A DNA stretch of 64,000 nt from Paracoccaceae bacterium. GTDB taxonomy: Bacteria; Pseudomonadota; Alphaproteobacteria; Rhodobacterales; Rhodobacteraceae. Made by a program: the position numbers and the translations under genes. The stretch covers positions 52,590-116,589 of the forward strand of contig JACSRN010000076.1 in NCBI GenBank assembly GCA_014879735.1, in the 5' to 3' direction. Shown in pieces: positions 25,710 through 34,609 of this stretch. Under the pieces are notes generated by a model. That model was not told where the DNA came from and did no database searches. It saw nothing but the letters and a program-made list of their open reading frames with translations. The number at the start of each line of letters is the position of its first letter. The first letter of the stretch is position 1.

Positions 25710-26324
25710 TCAGCGGCCCAGCGTGGAGCGCGCCTGCGGCGCCGAAAGCGCCCGGTCAAGCCGGCGACGAAAGCTGTCGGGCATCTGCCATTCCGGGTTA
25801 TTGCCGGTGAAGACATCGAAGAAGCCCATGGCGGCATCGGCATTCTCGCGCACGTTCTCGCGGAAGGACCACCATTGCCGCAGGCTGAAGAACTCGGGCG
25901 TCGGCTGGGTTTCGGCATCGAACTCCTGCTCGATCACCGCGGCACGGACGTTCAGGCAGAACAGCGTGCAGGCAAAACCCTCGGGCCAGAAAAACTCGGC
26001 ACGGCCGGTATCGGCATCGGCGGGCAGGGGGCCGGCCTTCAGCGGCATCTCGCGCAACAGGTTGCGCAGCATCAGTGCCGAAACGAAATCGAAATAGGCG
26101 CGCCGCTCGTCCGCATTCGCGGGTTTCTGGGCCTCGACCTCGCGCAGCCAGTCGACGAAGATCCGGGCCAGCGCCCGATCATCGATGGCGAAGGTCAGCC
26201 CGGTGTCGGCAGACAGTTCGGCAATCTGCCGGGCAAAGGCCTCGCGGAACCAGCGCAGCCGGCGGATGGCGACACGCAGCGGCTCGGATGTGGCGGGCAG
26301 GTGCAGTTCGGTGGGTTCAGACAT
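25710..26324 (-). CDS. Hypothetical protein, second of a coupled pair
   Basis: A 204-residue protein starting MSEPTELHLPATSEPLRVAI. I do not recognise it. It appears soluble and helical, with several Trp/Phe-rich stretches (RLRWFREAFARQ, FFSLRQWWSFREN, GFFDVFTGNNPEWQMP) and no signal peptide or membrane segment. Its start overlaps the end of the upstream gene by 8 bp, so the two are translated together. Coding is supported by the overlap and by length, not by any family motif. It may act with its partner, but no function should be assigned. Confidence 0.6.
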   Translation of the reverse strand: MSEPTELHLPATSEPLRVAIRRLRWFREAFARQIAELSADTGLTFAIDDRALARIFVDWLREVEAQKPANADERRAYFDFVSALMLRNLLREMPLKAGPLPADADTGRAEFFWPEGFACTLFCLNVRAAVIEQEFDAETQPTPEFFSLRQWWSFRENVRENADAAMGFFDVFTGNNPEWQMPDSFRRRLDRALSAPQARSTLGR

Positions 26325-27009
26325 GGGCGCGGAATTCGTCGAACATCGCTTGCAGCGCCGCCGGCTGCGCGACCGCAAGCTCGCCCTGCAATGCCAGCGC
26401 AATATCGGTTGCGGCGGGAATCAGGTCGCGGAACCCGGCGGGTTCGGCCAGCATGGCAAGCAGCGTGGCAAAAACCGCCAGTCGGGGCGCCCCTGCCGGT
26501 TGCGGTCCGCCCTCGGTCCAGACGGTTTCGCGCACGGCCTGCACCGCAAGCAGCGCCGCGAAAAGGGCTGCCGCGGTGGCGCTGTCGCTTTGGCCCGCGC
26601 TGTCCTGCGTCGCCTGGCGCCAGGCCGATTGCGCGGCAGCCTCGCTGACAAGGCAGCTTTCGGCACCCAGATGCGCCAGCGCGATCCGCAGGCCGTCATG
26701 TGCCGCCGCGGCAAACCGGGCGGCGGCGGCAGCCTCTTCGGGATGCGACAGCGGCGGCGGCGGCGCGTCCTCGCCCAGAACCGCCCGGCCAAGCGCCGAG
26801 GCACCGCGACGCGCCTCCTTGCCCAACCGTTCGGCCGAGGCAAAGGCGGCATCGGCCAGCCGGATTGCAGGTTCGGGCAGGGTGCCGGGCGGCAGGCCGC
26901 GGCGCAGGCTCCGCCCACCTTGCCGGGCGGCAAAATGCAAAAGCCGCGCCATATCCTTCAGCGGCGCGGGATCAAGCGGAGGCGGGGGCAGCGGTGGGCG
27001 GTTCGGCAT
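26317..27009 (-). CDS. Hypothetical alanine-rich protein, first of a coupled pair
   Basis: A 230-residue, strongly alanine- and leucine-rich protein that begins with a proline run (MPNRPPLPPPPLDPAPLKDM). The rest is predicted helical (AAAAARFAAAAHDGLRIALA, LFAALLAVQAVRE) without a membrane helix long enough to be sure of insertion. I do not recognise a family. The ATG at 27009 has GGAG 7-8 nt before it. It overlaps the next gene by 8 bp. It lies in front of the acetoin-type complex terminator, so it is a separate small transcription unit. Confidence 0.58.
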   Translation of the reverse strand: MPNRPPLPPPPLDPAPLKDMARLLHFAARQGGRSLRRGLPPGTLPEPAIRLADAAFASAERLGKEARRGASALGRAVLGEDAPPPPLSHPEEAAAAARFAAAAHDGLRIALAHLGAESCLVSEAAAQSAWRQATQDSAGQSDSATAAALFAALLAVQAVRETVWTEGGPQPAGAPRLAVFATLLAMLAEPAGFRDLIPAATDIALALQGELAVAQPAALQAMFDEFRAHV

Positions 27010-27073
27010 CGGCGGATCTCCTGATCGACAGTCTAGCATCGGTGCCGGTCCGCCAACAGGGATCTGTAAGGCA

Positions 27074-27101
27074 AACGCCCCGGCCAGATGGCCGGGGCGT
27101 T
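27074..27101 (-). terminator. Terminator of the minus-strand dehydrogenase-complex operon
   Basis: A perfect 12-bp hairpin, AACGCCCCGGCC (27074-27085) and GGCCGGGGCGTT (27090-27101), 4-nt loop, 6 bp after the E2 stop on the minus strand. The strand-correct tail begins TTGCC, with only a short T stretch. Confidence 0.75.
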
Positions 27102-27107
27102 CTGTCC

Positions 27108-28472
27108 TCAGGCAGCCAGATGCCGGGCAATCAGCCCGGCCACCGTTTCGGGGTCTTCCAGATGCGGCACATGCCCAACCCCCTTCAGCAGATGCAACGC
27201 CACCTCGCCCGGTGCCGCCAGCGCCTGCCGCCAGGGCAGGATATGGTCATCGCGGCCCCAGACCATCAGCGCGGGCATTGCCACCCGCTCGACCGCGGCG
27301 GTCAGGTCGAAGGCCTGCACCCCATCGGGGAACAGCGCGCGTGCCATGTCCTGCTGCGCCGCCCGCAACCCGGGATCGATCCGCCCCAGCATCGCGGCGC
27401 GGGCGAAGTCATCGCTGATTCCCGCCGGCCGCGCGGTCAGGCGCTTCAGCCAGGGTGTCAGGCTTTCGGTGCAGGAGGCGCGGGCGATGCCGTTCAGCGC
27501 TGCGCCGTCGATCTCGGGGCCCAGACCGGCCGGCGCGATCAAGGACAGGCTGCGGATCCGGCGCGGCCGGATGTCGGCCAGCGCCAGCGCCAATGCCCCG
27601 CCCAGCGAATGGCCCAGAAGATGGACCGGCCCGTCGCCCAGCCGGTCGAAGGCCTGCACCAGCGCACGGGCCAGATCGGCGAAACCACCGATCTGGCGCA
27701 GCGGCGACCGGCCGTGCGACGGCAGGTCGATACGGATCAGCGGCAGATCGCGCGGCAACGCCTCTTCCAGCGGGCGCCAGCCGAAGGAATCGGCGGCAAA
27801 ACCATGGACCAGCAGCAACGGCGTGCCGGTGCCCTTGCGGGTGGTGACATGCAACCCGCCGGGCTGCGGCTCCCAGTCAACCGGGGCGACGGGTTCGACC
27901 CGGGACAGCGGGCGGGCCTCGACAGTACCGGGCGCCGGGCCCGACCCCGCGGGAAGCGGCGGCTGCCGGCGCCGAGCGATCTCGGCCTCGACATCGCTGC
28001 GCTGGATGCGGCCTTTCGGCCCGGTTCCCGACAGCACCTCAAGCGCCAGCGCAGCCTCGCGGGCAAGGCGGCGGGCGGCGGGTGTTGCACGCAGGCCCTC
28101 CACCTCTGTCTCCGGCGTCGCCACGGCGGCGCTGGCCGCGACCGCAACCTCTGCGCCGGGGGGTGCAGCGGCGGCCAGTGCCGCTTCGGCGGGCTGCCCG
28201 GCCGCGGTTGCCGGGGCGGGGCCGACCGCCTCGCCCTCGGCATAGATGAAGGCAATCGGCGCCCCGACCGGAACCGTGACACCGGGCACTGCAAGGATAT
28301 GGTGCAGCCGTCCGGTCGCCGGGGCCTCCACCTCCATCGCGGCCTTGTCGGTCTCGATGTCGAACAGCGCCGCACCCTTCTTCACGACCTCGCCCTCGGC
28401 GACATGCCAGACCGCAAGTTTCCCTGCAGCCATGTCCATGTCGACCTTGGGCATGATGACTTCGACCGGCAT
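27108..28472 (-). CDS. Acetoin-dehydrogenase-type E2: lipoyl domain plus alpha/beta hydrolase
   Basis: A 454-residue protein with three parts. Residues 1-80 are a lipoyl domain with the lipoylated Lys43 in IETDKAAMEVEAP. Residues about 125-165 are a peripheral-subunit-binding domain (RATPAARRLAREA, GPKGRIQRSDVEA). From about 215 there is an alpha/beta hydrolase domain (LLLVHGFAADSFGW, nucleophile Ser289 in LLGHSLGG, late His in GVGHVPHLEDPE). The usual E2 acyltransferase domain (HxxxDG) is absent. This lipoyl-plus-hydrolase layout is that of AcoC from acetoin dehydrogenases. It is the last gene of a four-gene minus operon, starting 1 bp after E1beta. No E3 is in the window. Confidence 0.88.
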   Translation of the reverse strand: MPVEVIMPKVDMDMAAGKLAVWHVAEGEVVKKGAALFDIETDKAAMEVEAPATGRLHHILAVPGVTVPVGAPIAFIYAEGEAVGPAPATAAGQPAEAALAAAAPPGAEVAVAASAAVATPETEVEGLRATPAARRLAREAALALEVLSGTGPKGRIQRSDVEAEIARRRQPPLPAGSGPAPGTVEARPLSRVEPVAPVDWEPQPGGLHVTTRKGTGTPLLLVHGFAADSFGWRPLEEALPRDLPLIRIDLPSHGRSPLRQIGGFADLARALVQAFDRLGDGPVHLLGHSLGGALALALADIRPRRIRSLSLIAPAGLGPEIDGAALNGIARASCTESLTPWLKRLTARPAGISDDFARAAMLGRIDPGLRAAQQDMARALFPDGVQAFDLTAAVERVAMPALMVWGRDDHILPWRQALAAPGEVALHLLKGVGHVPHLEDPETVAGLIARHLAA

Positions 28473-28473
28473 C

Positions 28474-29493
28474 TCAGACCTCGCCCCGCACCAGCCGGCG
28501 CACCACCGACAGGATGTCGGGGGTCTGCGGCACGGCAGCGCGTTCCAGATCGGGGTTATAGGGGATCGGCGCCTCGGCCCCGCCCAGGCGCTGGATCGGG
28601 GCATCCAGGTAGTCGAAGGCCTCGCTTTCAGCGATAAGCGCACTGATTTCGGCGCCGACGCCCAGGGTACGCACCCCTTCGTAGACGCAGACCAGCTTGC
28701 CCGTCTTGCGCACCGAGGCGATGATCGTCGCACGGTCGATCGGGCGGACGGAGCGCAGGTCGATCACCTCGGCCTCGATCCCTTCCTTTGCCAGTTCCGC
28801 TGCGGCCTCAAGCGCGCGATGCACCATGATGGCCGAGGCCACGATGGTCACGGCGCTGCCCTCGCGCACGACGGCCGCCTTGCCGATCGGCGTGGTGTAA
28901 TGGCCCAGCGGCACCGGCCCTTTCATCTTGTAGAGCAGCTTGTGCTCGAAGATGATGACGGGATCGGGATCCTCCAGCGCGGCCAGAAGCAGACCCTTGG
29001 CATCGGCGGGGGTCGAGGGCTGCACGACCTTCAGCCCCGGGACATGGCCGAACCACGCCTCGAAGGACTGCGAATGCTGCGCCGCAGCGCCAGTGCCCGA
29101 GCCCGAGGGCATGCGGAACACCACCGGCACCGCCGCCTCGCCGCCCAGCATGTAGCGCAGCTTGGCGGCCTGGTTGACGATCTGCTCCATGGCGAGCGCG
29201 GCAAAATCCGAAAACTGGAACTCGAAGATCGGCTTGAGGCCGGTCAGCGCCGCACCCACCGCAACGCCGGCACCGCCCAGTTCCGAAATCGGCGTGTCGA
29301 TCACCCGGTCGGCGCCGAAACGTTCGATCAGATCGCCCGTCACCTGGAAGGCGCCACCATAGACGCCGATGTCTTCGCCCATCAGGATGACGGTCGGATC
29401 GCGCTCGAGCGCAATGGCCATGGCATCGCGGATGGCCTCGGCAAAGCTCATCTCACGCTGCTGCACCTCGGGGAAAAGGGTTTGCGCGTTCAT
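28474..29493 (-). CDS. Acetoin/pyruvate dehydrogenase E1 beta subunit
   Basis: A 339-residue transketolase-like beta subunit. Typical segments are [79 protein letters not shown] and [11 protein letters not shown]. Glu in GEDIGVY is the conserved residue that activates thiamine diphosphate. It overlaps the E1 alpha gene by 4 bp. It works with E1 alpha in decarboxylating a 2-oxo acid or cleaving an alpha-diketone/acyloin and passing the acyl unit to the lipoyl group of the E2. Confidence 0.93.
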   Translation of the reverse strand: MNAQTLFPEVQQREMSFAEAIRDAMAIALERDPTVILMGEDIGVYGGAFQVTGDLIERFGADRVIDTPISELGGAGVAVGAALTGLKPIFEFQFSDFAALAMEQIVNQAAKLRYMLGGEAAVPVVFRMPSGSGTGAAAQHSQSFEAWFGHVPGLKVVQPSTPADAKGLLLAALEDPDPVIIFEHKLLYKMKGPVPLGHYTTPIGKAAVVREGSAVTIVASAIMVHRALEAAAELAKEGIEAEVIDLRSVRPIDRATIIASVRKTGKLVCVYEGVRTLGVGAEISALIAESEAFDYLDAPIQRLGGAEAPIPYNPDLERAAVPQTPDILSVVRRLVRGEV

Positions 29494-30503
29494 GCTGCTG
29501 CCTCCGCGTGGACGAATTTCGTGACATCGGTGATGGCGGGCGAGGGGCTTTCCCTCGCGAAGTCGATTCCCGCCGCAACGGCGGCCTTCGCCTCGGCCTC
29601 GATGGCCTCGGCACCGGCTGCATCCAGCACGCCATGGGCGATCAGATCGGTGCGAAAGCGCATGATCGGGTCGCGCGACATCCAGTCCTCGATCTCGTCC
29701 TTGCTGCGATAGCGGTTGCGGTCCGATTTCGAATGGCCGCGCCAGCGGTAGGTCAGGCTTTCGATCAGGCTTGGCCCCTCGCCGGCCCGGGCACGGGCCA
29801 CCGCGGTGTGCATCGCCTCGGCCACGGCCGAGAAGTCATTGCCGTCGACGGTGATGCCGGGCATCGCATAGGCCACGGCCCGGTCGGCGATGTTCTTCAC
29901 CGCCGTGGCGTAGGTCGCCGGCGTCGACATGCCGTAGCGGTTGTTCTCGCAGACGAAAATCACCGGAAGCTTCCAGATCGCTGCCATGTTCAGCGCCTCG
30001 TGGAAGGCGCCTTCGTTATTGGCGCCGTCGCCGAAGAAGCAGACCGTCACGTCGTCGCGGCCAAGGCGCCTGGCCGTCAGCGCCGCACCCACCGCGATGG
30101 GCAGGCCGCCGCCGACAATGCCATTGGCCCCAAGGTTGCCGGTCTTCACGTCGGCGATATGCATCGAGCCGCCGCGGCCGTGGCAGTAGCCGGTCTCCTT
30201 GCCGAAGAACTCTGCGAACATGCGGCCGACGTCGGCGCCCTTGGCGATGCAATGGCCGTGGCCGCGATGGGTCGAGGTGATCTTGTCGGCATCCGTCAGT
30301 TCCATGCAGCTGGCGACCGCGCTGGCCTCCTGGCCGATGGACAGGTGCATGGTGCCGTGGATCAGCCCGCGCATGTAGCTTTCCTCGGCTCCCTCCTCGA
30401 ACAGCCGGATGAGATGCATCTTGCGCAAGGCGCGCCGCAGCGCCTCCGGCGTGAAATGCCGGAAGGCGAAGGGGATGTTCTTCTGGTTCTCGACCATGCT
30501 CAT
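29490..30503 (-). CDS. Acetoin/pyruvate dehydrogenase E1 alpha subunit
   Basis: A 337-residue thiamine-diphosphate subunit. The cofactor motif is [20 protein letters not shown] (GDG...NN), followed by [14 protein letters not shown]; substrate-side segments include [13 protein letters not shown] and [10 protein letters not shown]. The phosphorylation-loop region is RWRGHSKSD. It overlaps its upstream neighbour, the COG4091-type dehydrogenase, by ATGA. That linkage is not seen in standard acetoin operons and suggests that the complex uses the product of the dehydrogenase route rather than free acetoin. Confidence 0.93.
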   Translation of the reverse strand: MSMVENQKNIPFAFRHFTPEALRRALRKMHLIRLFEEGAEESYMRGLIHGTMHLSIGQEASAVASCMELTDADKITSTHRGHGHCIAKGADVGRMFAEFFGKETGYCHGRGGSMHIADVKTGNLGANGIVGGGLPIAVGAALTARRLGRDDVTVCFFGDGANNEGAFHEALNMAAIWKLPVIFVCENNRYGMSTPATYATAVKNIADRAVAYAMPGITVDGNDFSAVAEAMHTAVARARAGEGPSLIESLTYRWRGHSKSDRNRYRSKDEIEDWMSRDPIMRFRTDLIAHGVLDAAGAEAIEAEAKAAVAAGIDFARESPSPAITDVTKFVHAEAAA

Positions 30504-31828
30504 GCCTCCGCCAGCGCGTTGACCAGCTCGTCCTGCCGCGCCCGCAATGCCGCGATCCGCGAGCCGGCGGCCGGTTTGGCATTGCCGTAGGTGATCAACT
30601 CGCCCTTGCGGATCGGCGCCGTGACGGTGCCGCCGGCCAGAAGGCCACAGGGGATGGCCCGGGCCGTACGCGCCTCTGCCACTTCCATGATCCAGGCGCG
30701 GTAGCAGAACTCTCCGATCTGGTCGAGCCGGTCGCCCGGCTTCATGTCGCGCTTGGCCAGCGCACAGACCTCGGCCACGGGTTTGGCCAGCGGCACCATG
30801 TCGGCCTTGCCGTAGAGCACGACCCGCGCGCAGGTCAGCGGCACTTCAAGGCTGGTCAGGTGATAGGGGCGGTGGAAGGTGAAATAGGGGCCTTGGCCCA
30901 TCTTCAGATCTTCCATGCGCTCCCAGATCCGGGGGTGATCCATCTCGGCCACGACGAAGACGCCGGGCGCCACGCCCTTGCCGATGGAGTAATCCACCAC
31001 ACCCACCCGGTTCAGCACGCCGCCGTCGGCCCTGGGCACCAGCACCTTGTTCAACTGGTCCAGCGTGGCCGCGGGGCCGTGCATTCCGGCCACATCCGGC
31101 ACAAGGCCGGTGGCATTGGCGATGGCCGCCATTTCCACCATCGTCTTCGAACCATCGACGAACTCTACCAGCATGCGCACGTTCATGTGCCGCCGCACCG
31201 CCTCTTCCTCATAGGCGGGGGGGGTCGCATCGACATTCAGCGGGTTGTTCTTGCCCTTGCCGGCCGCCACGATGCGGTGGCCCATGGCCGAAACGAACTC
31301 GATCAGCTCCATGCAGGACGAGGGCTCGTCGCCGGCACCCAGCGAATAGGTGACACCCAGCCGGTCGGCCTCGGCCTTCAGATAGGCGCCGATGGTGACA
31401 TCGGCCTCGACGTTCATCATGACCAGGTGCTTGCCATGCTCCATGGCGCGCAGGCCGATCTCGGCGCCGACGGCGGGAACACCCGTCGCGTCGACCACCA
31501 CATCGATCAGGCCCGAGTTCAGGATCGCCCCGACATCGGAGGTGATGGCGACCTTGCCGGCCTCGATCGCGGCGTTCAGCGCATCGGTGCTGGCGGCCTC
31601 GCGGGCGTGGCCGGGTTCGCGGAAGGCGATGTCGACCGCCTTCGTTGCGGCCGCGGGGTTGAGTTCCGAGATCGCGCCGATCTCGATCCCCTCCATATGG
31701 GCGACGCGGGCAACGATGTCGGTGCCCATCTCGCCCGAACCGATGAGGCCGATGCGGACGGGGCGGCCGGTCGCGGCGCGTTGGCGCAGATCGCGGGCAA
31801 GGCCGGTGGGGGCGACGTTGATGGGCAT
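30500..31828 (-). CDS. COG4091-type NAD-dependent dehydrogenase with C-terminal SAF domain
   Basis: A 442-residue protein with an N-terminal Rossmann domain (RIGLIGSGEMGTDIVARVAH, glycine motif around residue 27) resembling homoserine dehydrogenase, a middle catalytic region (YSLGAGDEPSSCMELIEFVS, GKGKNNPLNVDATPP) and a C-terminal SAF domain (CGLLAGGTVTAPIRKGELIT). The family is known in sugar and polyol clusters, but the reaction of this subgroup is not clear to me. It is the first gene of the operon with the E1/E2 complex. Upstream lie TTGACA on the minus strand (31930-31925) and a half-site ATGTTC (31944-31949). It probably makes the 2-oxo or diketo substrate for the complex. Confidence 0.75.
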   Translation of the reverse strand: MPINVAPTGLARDLRQRAATGRPVRIGLIGSGEMGTDIVARVAHMEGIEIGAISELNPAAATKAVDIAFREPGHAREAASTDALNAAIEAGKVAITSDVGAILNSGLIDVVVDATGVPAVGAEIGLRAMEHGKHLVMMNVEADVTIGAYLKAEADRLGVTYSLGAGDEPSSCMELIEFVSAMGHRIVAAGKGKNNPLNVDATPPAYEEEAVRRHMNVRMLVEFVDGSKTMVEMAAIANATGLVPDVAGMHGPAATLDQLNKVLVPRADGGVLNRVGVVDYSIGKGVAPGVFVVAEMDHPRIWERMEDLKMGQGPYFTFHRPYHLTSLEVPLTCARVVLYGKADMVPLAKPVAEVCALAKRDMKPGDRLDQIGEFCYRAWIMEVAEARTARAIPCGLLAGGTVTAPIRKGELITYGNAKPAAGSRIAALRARQDELVNALAEA

Positions 31829-32045
31829 GCAGATCCTCCTGTGGTCCGGGGCCGGCTGCGGCGGGAGATTCGGGTGGCGCCTTGCCGGCGGGCATGCGGT
31901 GATCTAGCGGCAGATCTGATCTTTTGTCAAACACAAACTAAAAATGTTCATGTATAATGTTGTTACAGCCGCACCAGGTAGCAAAGCCCGGCCCCGCGCC
32001 GGGTTGCGCGGGGTCAGGCTGGAAATCGCCCGTCCTTTCGGCCGG
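31829..32045 (-). promoter_or_regulatory. Promoter region of the dehydrogenase/E1/E2 operon
   Basis: On the minus strand a TTGACA -35 hexamer lies at 31930-31925; the -10 is weak. About 14 bp further upstream are ATGTTC (31944-31949) and an AT-rich tract. The same ATGTTC/GAACAT half-site occurs before the alcohol dehydrogenase and the kinase genes, which fits control by one of the SorC regulators nearby. Confidence 0.45.
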
Positions 32046-33023
32046 TCAGCGCGACAGCAGCGCCTCGGCAGTCATTTCATCGGTGATAAGGACACTTGGC
32101 CGGATCAGGGCCATGGCGCCGCGCAGCGCCGGGACCTTGCCTGGCCCACCCGAGGCCAGAATCCGCTCTGGCGCCCGGCAAAGCGTGGGAATCGGCGCGC
32201 TCATGATCCGGTCGTTCAGCGGATGACGGACCAGCCGGCCCTCGGCATCAAAGAAATTGTACAGCACATTGCCGACCGCGCCGGCACTGGCCAGCTCGGC
32301 CCGGGTCGCGGCGGTGATCGGATCGCGGCGACCAGCGACCGCGTCCCCCGCCACCCCGCCGATCGACAGCAGCACGGCATCAAGCGATTCGGTCATCGCA
32401 AGCGATTCCCCGATGCCGCAGCGTTCGACCAGACGGCGCTTGGTATCGGCATCGTCGACGATGGCCGGTGCCGCGATCAGATAGCACCGCGCCTTGCAGA
32501 GCCGCGAAAACGCCCAGGCGAATTCGGCGGGATTGTAGTGCTCCACCGCCGAGACCCCGCCCAGCAGCGATACAACCGTATCCGCCTGACCATCATCGAC
32601 AAAATCCAGCGAGGAATGCAGCGTGCGCCCCCAGCCCACACCGATGCGGGTATCGGCCTGCATGAAGCCCGACAGGAAGGCACCCGTCGCAGCACCGATG
32701 GCGACGGTAGGGTCGGCGTCGATGGCCGAGACCGGCGCCACAATGGCTTCGCGCAGTCCGAAGCGGCGCTCCAGCCCGACCTCCAGCCGTGGCAGGTCCG
32801 AGATCTCGCGCGAAAGCCGGATCGACACCTCATGCAGCGCCCGGGCATCGGCCAGCAGCCGGGTGACGGTAACGCGACCGATGCCCAGCTTTTCGGCGAT
32901 GGCACCCTGGGTCATGTCTTCGGCATAATACATCCAGGCCACCCGCAGCCGCAGCCGGGCCGACCGGCGGCGCCGCACCTCGGTTTCGGGGGCAAGCTCG
33001 GCCAGGCGATCCGGGGCGCTCAT
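32046..33023 (-). CDS. SorC-family sugar-responsive transcriptional regulator
   Basis: A 325-residue regulator. The N-terminal helix-turn-helix is in YYAEDMTQGAIAEKLGIGRVTVTRLLADAR, and the C-terminal part is the SorC sugar-binding domain (IGVGWGRTLHSSLDF, VVSLLGGVSAVEHYNPAEFAW, AVGNVLYNFFDAEG). It overlaps the GlpD-like gene before it by ATGA, so it belongs to the operon with the alcohol dehydrogenase. SorC proteins usually bind a phosphorylated sugar or polyol and control their own cluster. The second SorC gene at 36928 is a paralogue. Confidence 0.9.
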   Translation of the reverse strand: MSAPDRLAELAPETEVRRRRSARLRLRVAWMYYAEDMTQGAIAEKLGIGRVTVTRLLADARALHEVSIRLSREISDLPRLEVGLERRFGLREAIVAPVSAIDADPTVAIGAATGAFLSGFMQADTRIGVGWGRTLHSSLDFVDDGQADTVVSLLGGVSAVEHYNPAEFAWAFSRLCKARCYLIAAPAIVDDADTKRRLVERCGIGESLAMTESLDAVLLSIGGVAGDAVAGRRDPITAATRAELASAGAVGNVLYNFFDAEGRLVRHPLNDRIMSAPIPTLCRAPERILASGGPGKVPALRGAMALIRPSVLITDEMTAEALLSR

Positions 33024-34609
33024 GCCGTCTGCCGCGTCTTGCGCAGGGTGAGGATCGCCGCGATCTCTGCCCGCACCGCGGGGCTGTCGCGCCCGGTCAG
33101 CGCGATCAGCGTGCGCCGGCGCAGCAGATCTTCGATCCCGCCCACCCGCTCGGTTTCGGCGATATGCACGATCTCCTCTCGGGCAAAGTCGGGCAGGCTG
33201 GCCAGCGGTGTCTCGCCACGTCCGGCCAGCCCGTCGAGATACGCGCCCGCCCGCGTGCCATAGCGCGACAGCACCACATCGGCGCGATCCGCCGACACCC
33301 CGCCGCGGCGGGCCAGCGCTTCGGCCAGCGCCCGGCGGGCGCTGGCGTCGCGGGGAAAGTCACGCCCCCCGCCGATGGCAAGGCCCGTCGTCGAGACCTG
33401 GCGCGGGGCACCCAGATCCTGCAGAACCCGATCGGCGGCCAGTTCCGAGAAGGCGCGGAACGTCGTCCATTTGCCGCCGATCAGGCAATGCACCGGCACG
33501 GCCGTTTCCGGCAGGGCCAGCGTGGCGATCGAGTGGTCCCGCGTGACGGATCCGATCTCGCCGCCCGCACGGGGCAACGGGCGCACGCCGCAGATTCGCT
33601 GGACGATCTGCTCACGCCGGACGGGAATGCGCGGAAAGACCTCGGCCACCGCCGAGATCAGATAGGCATCCTCTTCCTCGCTGCAGCGCGCGGTGTCGGG
33701 GTCGCCCTGGGCGATGTCGGTGGCGCCGATCAACACCCTGCCGGCAAAGGGATACAGCAGGTTCACCCGTCCATCCGGCGTACCAAAATAGACCATCCTG
33801 CCGTCCAGCGCCTCCAGAAGCTCCGGACTGTCGACGATGAGATGCGAGCCGCGGCTGCCGCCCATCAAGCGGCTGTCCAGGCCGAGCCTGCCGTTTATCG
33901 CATCGATCCACGCCCCGCCGGCATTCACGACAACCCGCGGCCGCACCTGCCGCACCCTGCCCTCCGCACGCCGCCACGACAGGATGCCGGCGGTCGCGCC
34001 CAGAAGGTCGACATGGGTCTCGGCCCGCGCCCGCGGATTTGCGGCCTCGGCATCCAGTACCAGCTCCAGGCCCAGTCGTTCGGCATGGGTGATGTGGCCT
34101 TCGTAATAAAGCCCCGCGCCGGTGATGCCGGGTGCCAGATCCGGCATCAGCCGCCGCAAGCGCGCCTGCCGCATCATCCGATGCGCCGGCATCGAGCGCA
34201 GGGTGCGGCCATAGAAATCATAGAGGGCAAGGCCCAGTGCGGTGATCAGATGGCCGCGGTCGTCGAGCCTCGCCTTCAGCCCGAAGAACCGCGCCGCCGA
34301 GCCGACAAGCCCGCCCCAGGTCGAACGGACCGGAACGACGCATTCCAGCGGCTGCACATAGTGCGGCGCCGTGGACAGCAGCATGTTGCGCTCCACCAGC
34401 GATTCGCGGACCAGGCGGAATTCGCCGGTCTCCAGGTATTTCAGGCCGCCGTGCATCAGCCGGGACGAGGCGGCGGAAGCGCCCTCGCAGATGTCGCCAC
34501 GCTCAAGCAGCAGCACGCGCAGGCCCTGCAGCGCGAGGTCGCGGAATGTGCCGCAGCCGTTGATGCCGCCGCCCAGGACGACGACGTCGACATCCTCGAT
34601 CTCAGTCAT
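33020..34609 (-). CDS. GlpD-like FAD-dependent polyol-phosphate dehydrogenase
   Basis: A 529-residue flavoprotein of the glycerol-3-phosphate dehydrogenase family. The FAD motif GGGING is at residues 13-18, then LLLERGDICEGASAASSRLM, the GlpD stretch HGGLKYLETGEFRLVRESL, and the C-terminal GGKWTTFRAFSELAAD. It begins at the ATG at 34609; a TTG six bases upstream is less likely. It overlaps the dehydrogenase before it by 8 bp. Relatives include GlpD and the erythritol phosphate dehydrogenase EryB. With a PfkB kinase divergent to the operon, oxidation of a polyol phosphate is likely; the chain length is not known. Confidence 0.85.
   Translation of the reverse strand: MTEIEDVDVVVLGGGINGCGTFRDLALQGLRVLLLERGDICEGASAASSRLMHGGLKYLETGEFRLVRESLVERNMLLSTAPHYVQPLECVVPVRSTWGGLVGSAARFFGLKARLDDRGHLITALGLALYDFYGRTLRSMPAHRMMRQARLRRLMPDLAPGITGAGLYYEGHITHAERLGLELVLDAEAANPRARAETHVDLLGATAGILSWRRAEGRVRQVRPRVVVNAGGAWIDAINGRLGLDSRLMGGSRGSHLIVDSPELLEALDGRMVYFGTPDGRVNLLYPFAGRVLIGATDIAQGDPDTARCSEEEDAYLISAVAEVFPRIPVRREQIVQRICGVRPLPRAGGEIGSVTRDHSIATLALPETAVPVHCLIGGKWTTFRAFSELAADRVLQDLGAPRQVSTTGLAIGGGRDFPRDASARRALAEALARRGGVSADRADVVLSRYGTRAGAYLDGLAGRGETPLASLPDFAREEIVHIAETERVGGIEDLLRRRTLIALTGRDSPAVRAEIAAILTLRKTRQTA

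Noticed and set aside
27108..30503. Plain acetoin dehydrogenase operon
   Set aside because: Only the domain layout matches; the usual acetoin regulator, AcoX and E3 are absent and a different dehydrogenase is linked. I kept the family call but not the substrate.
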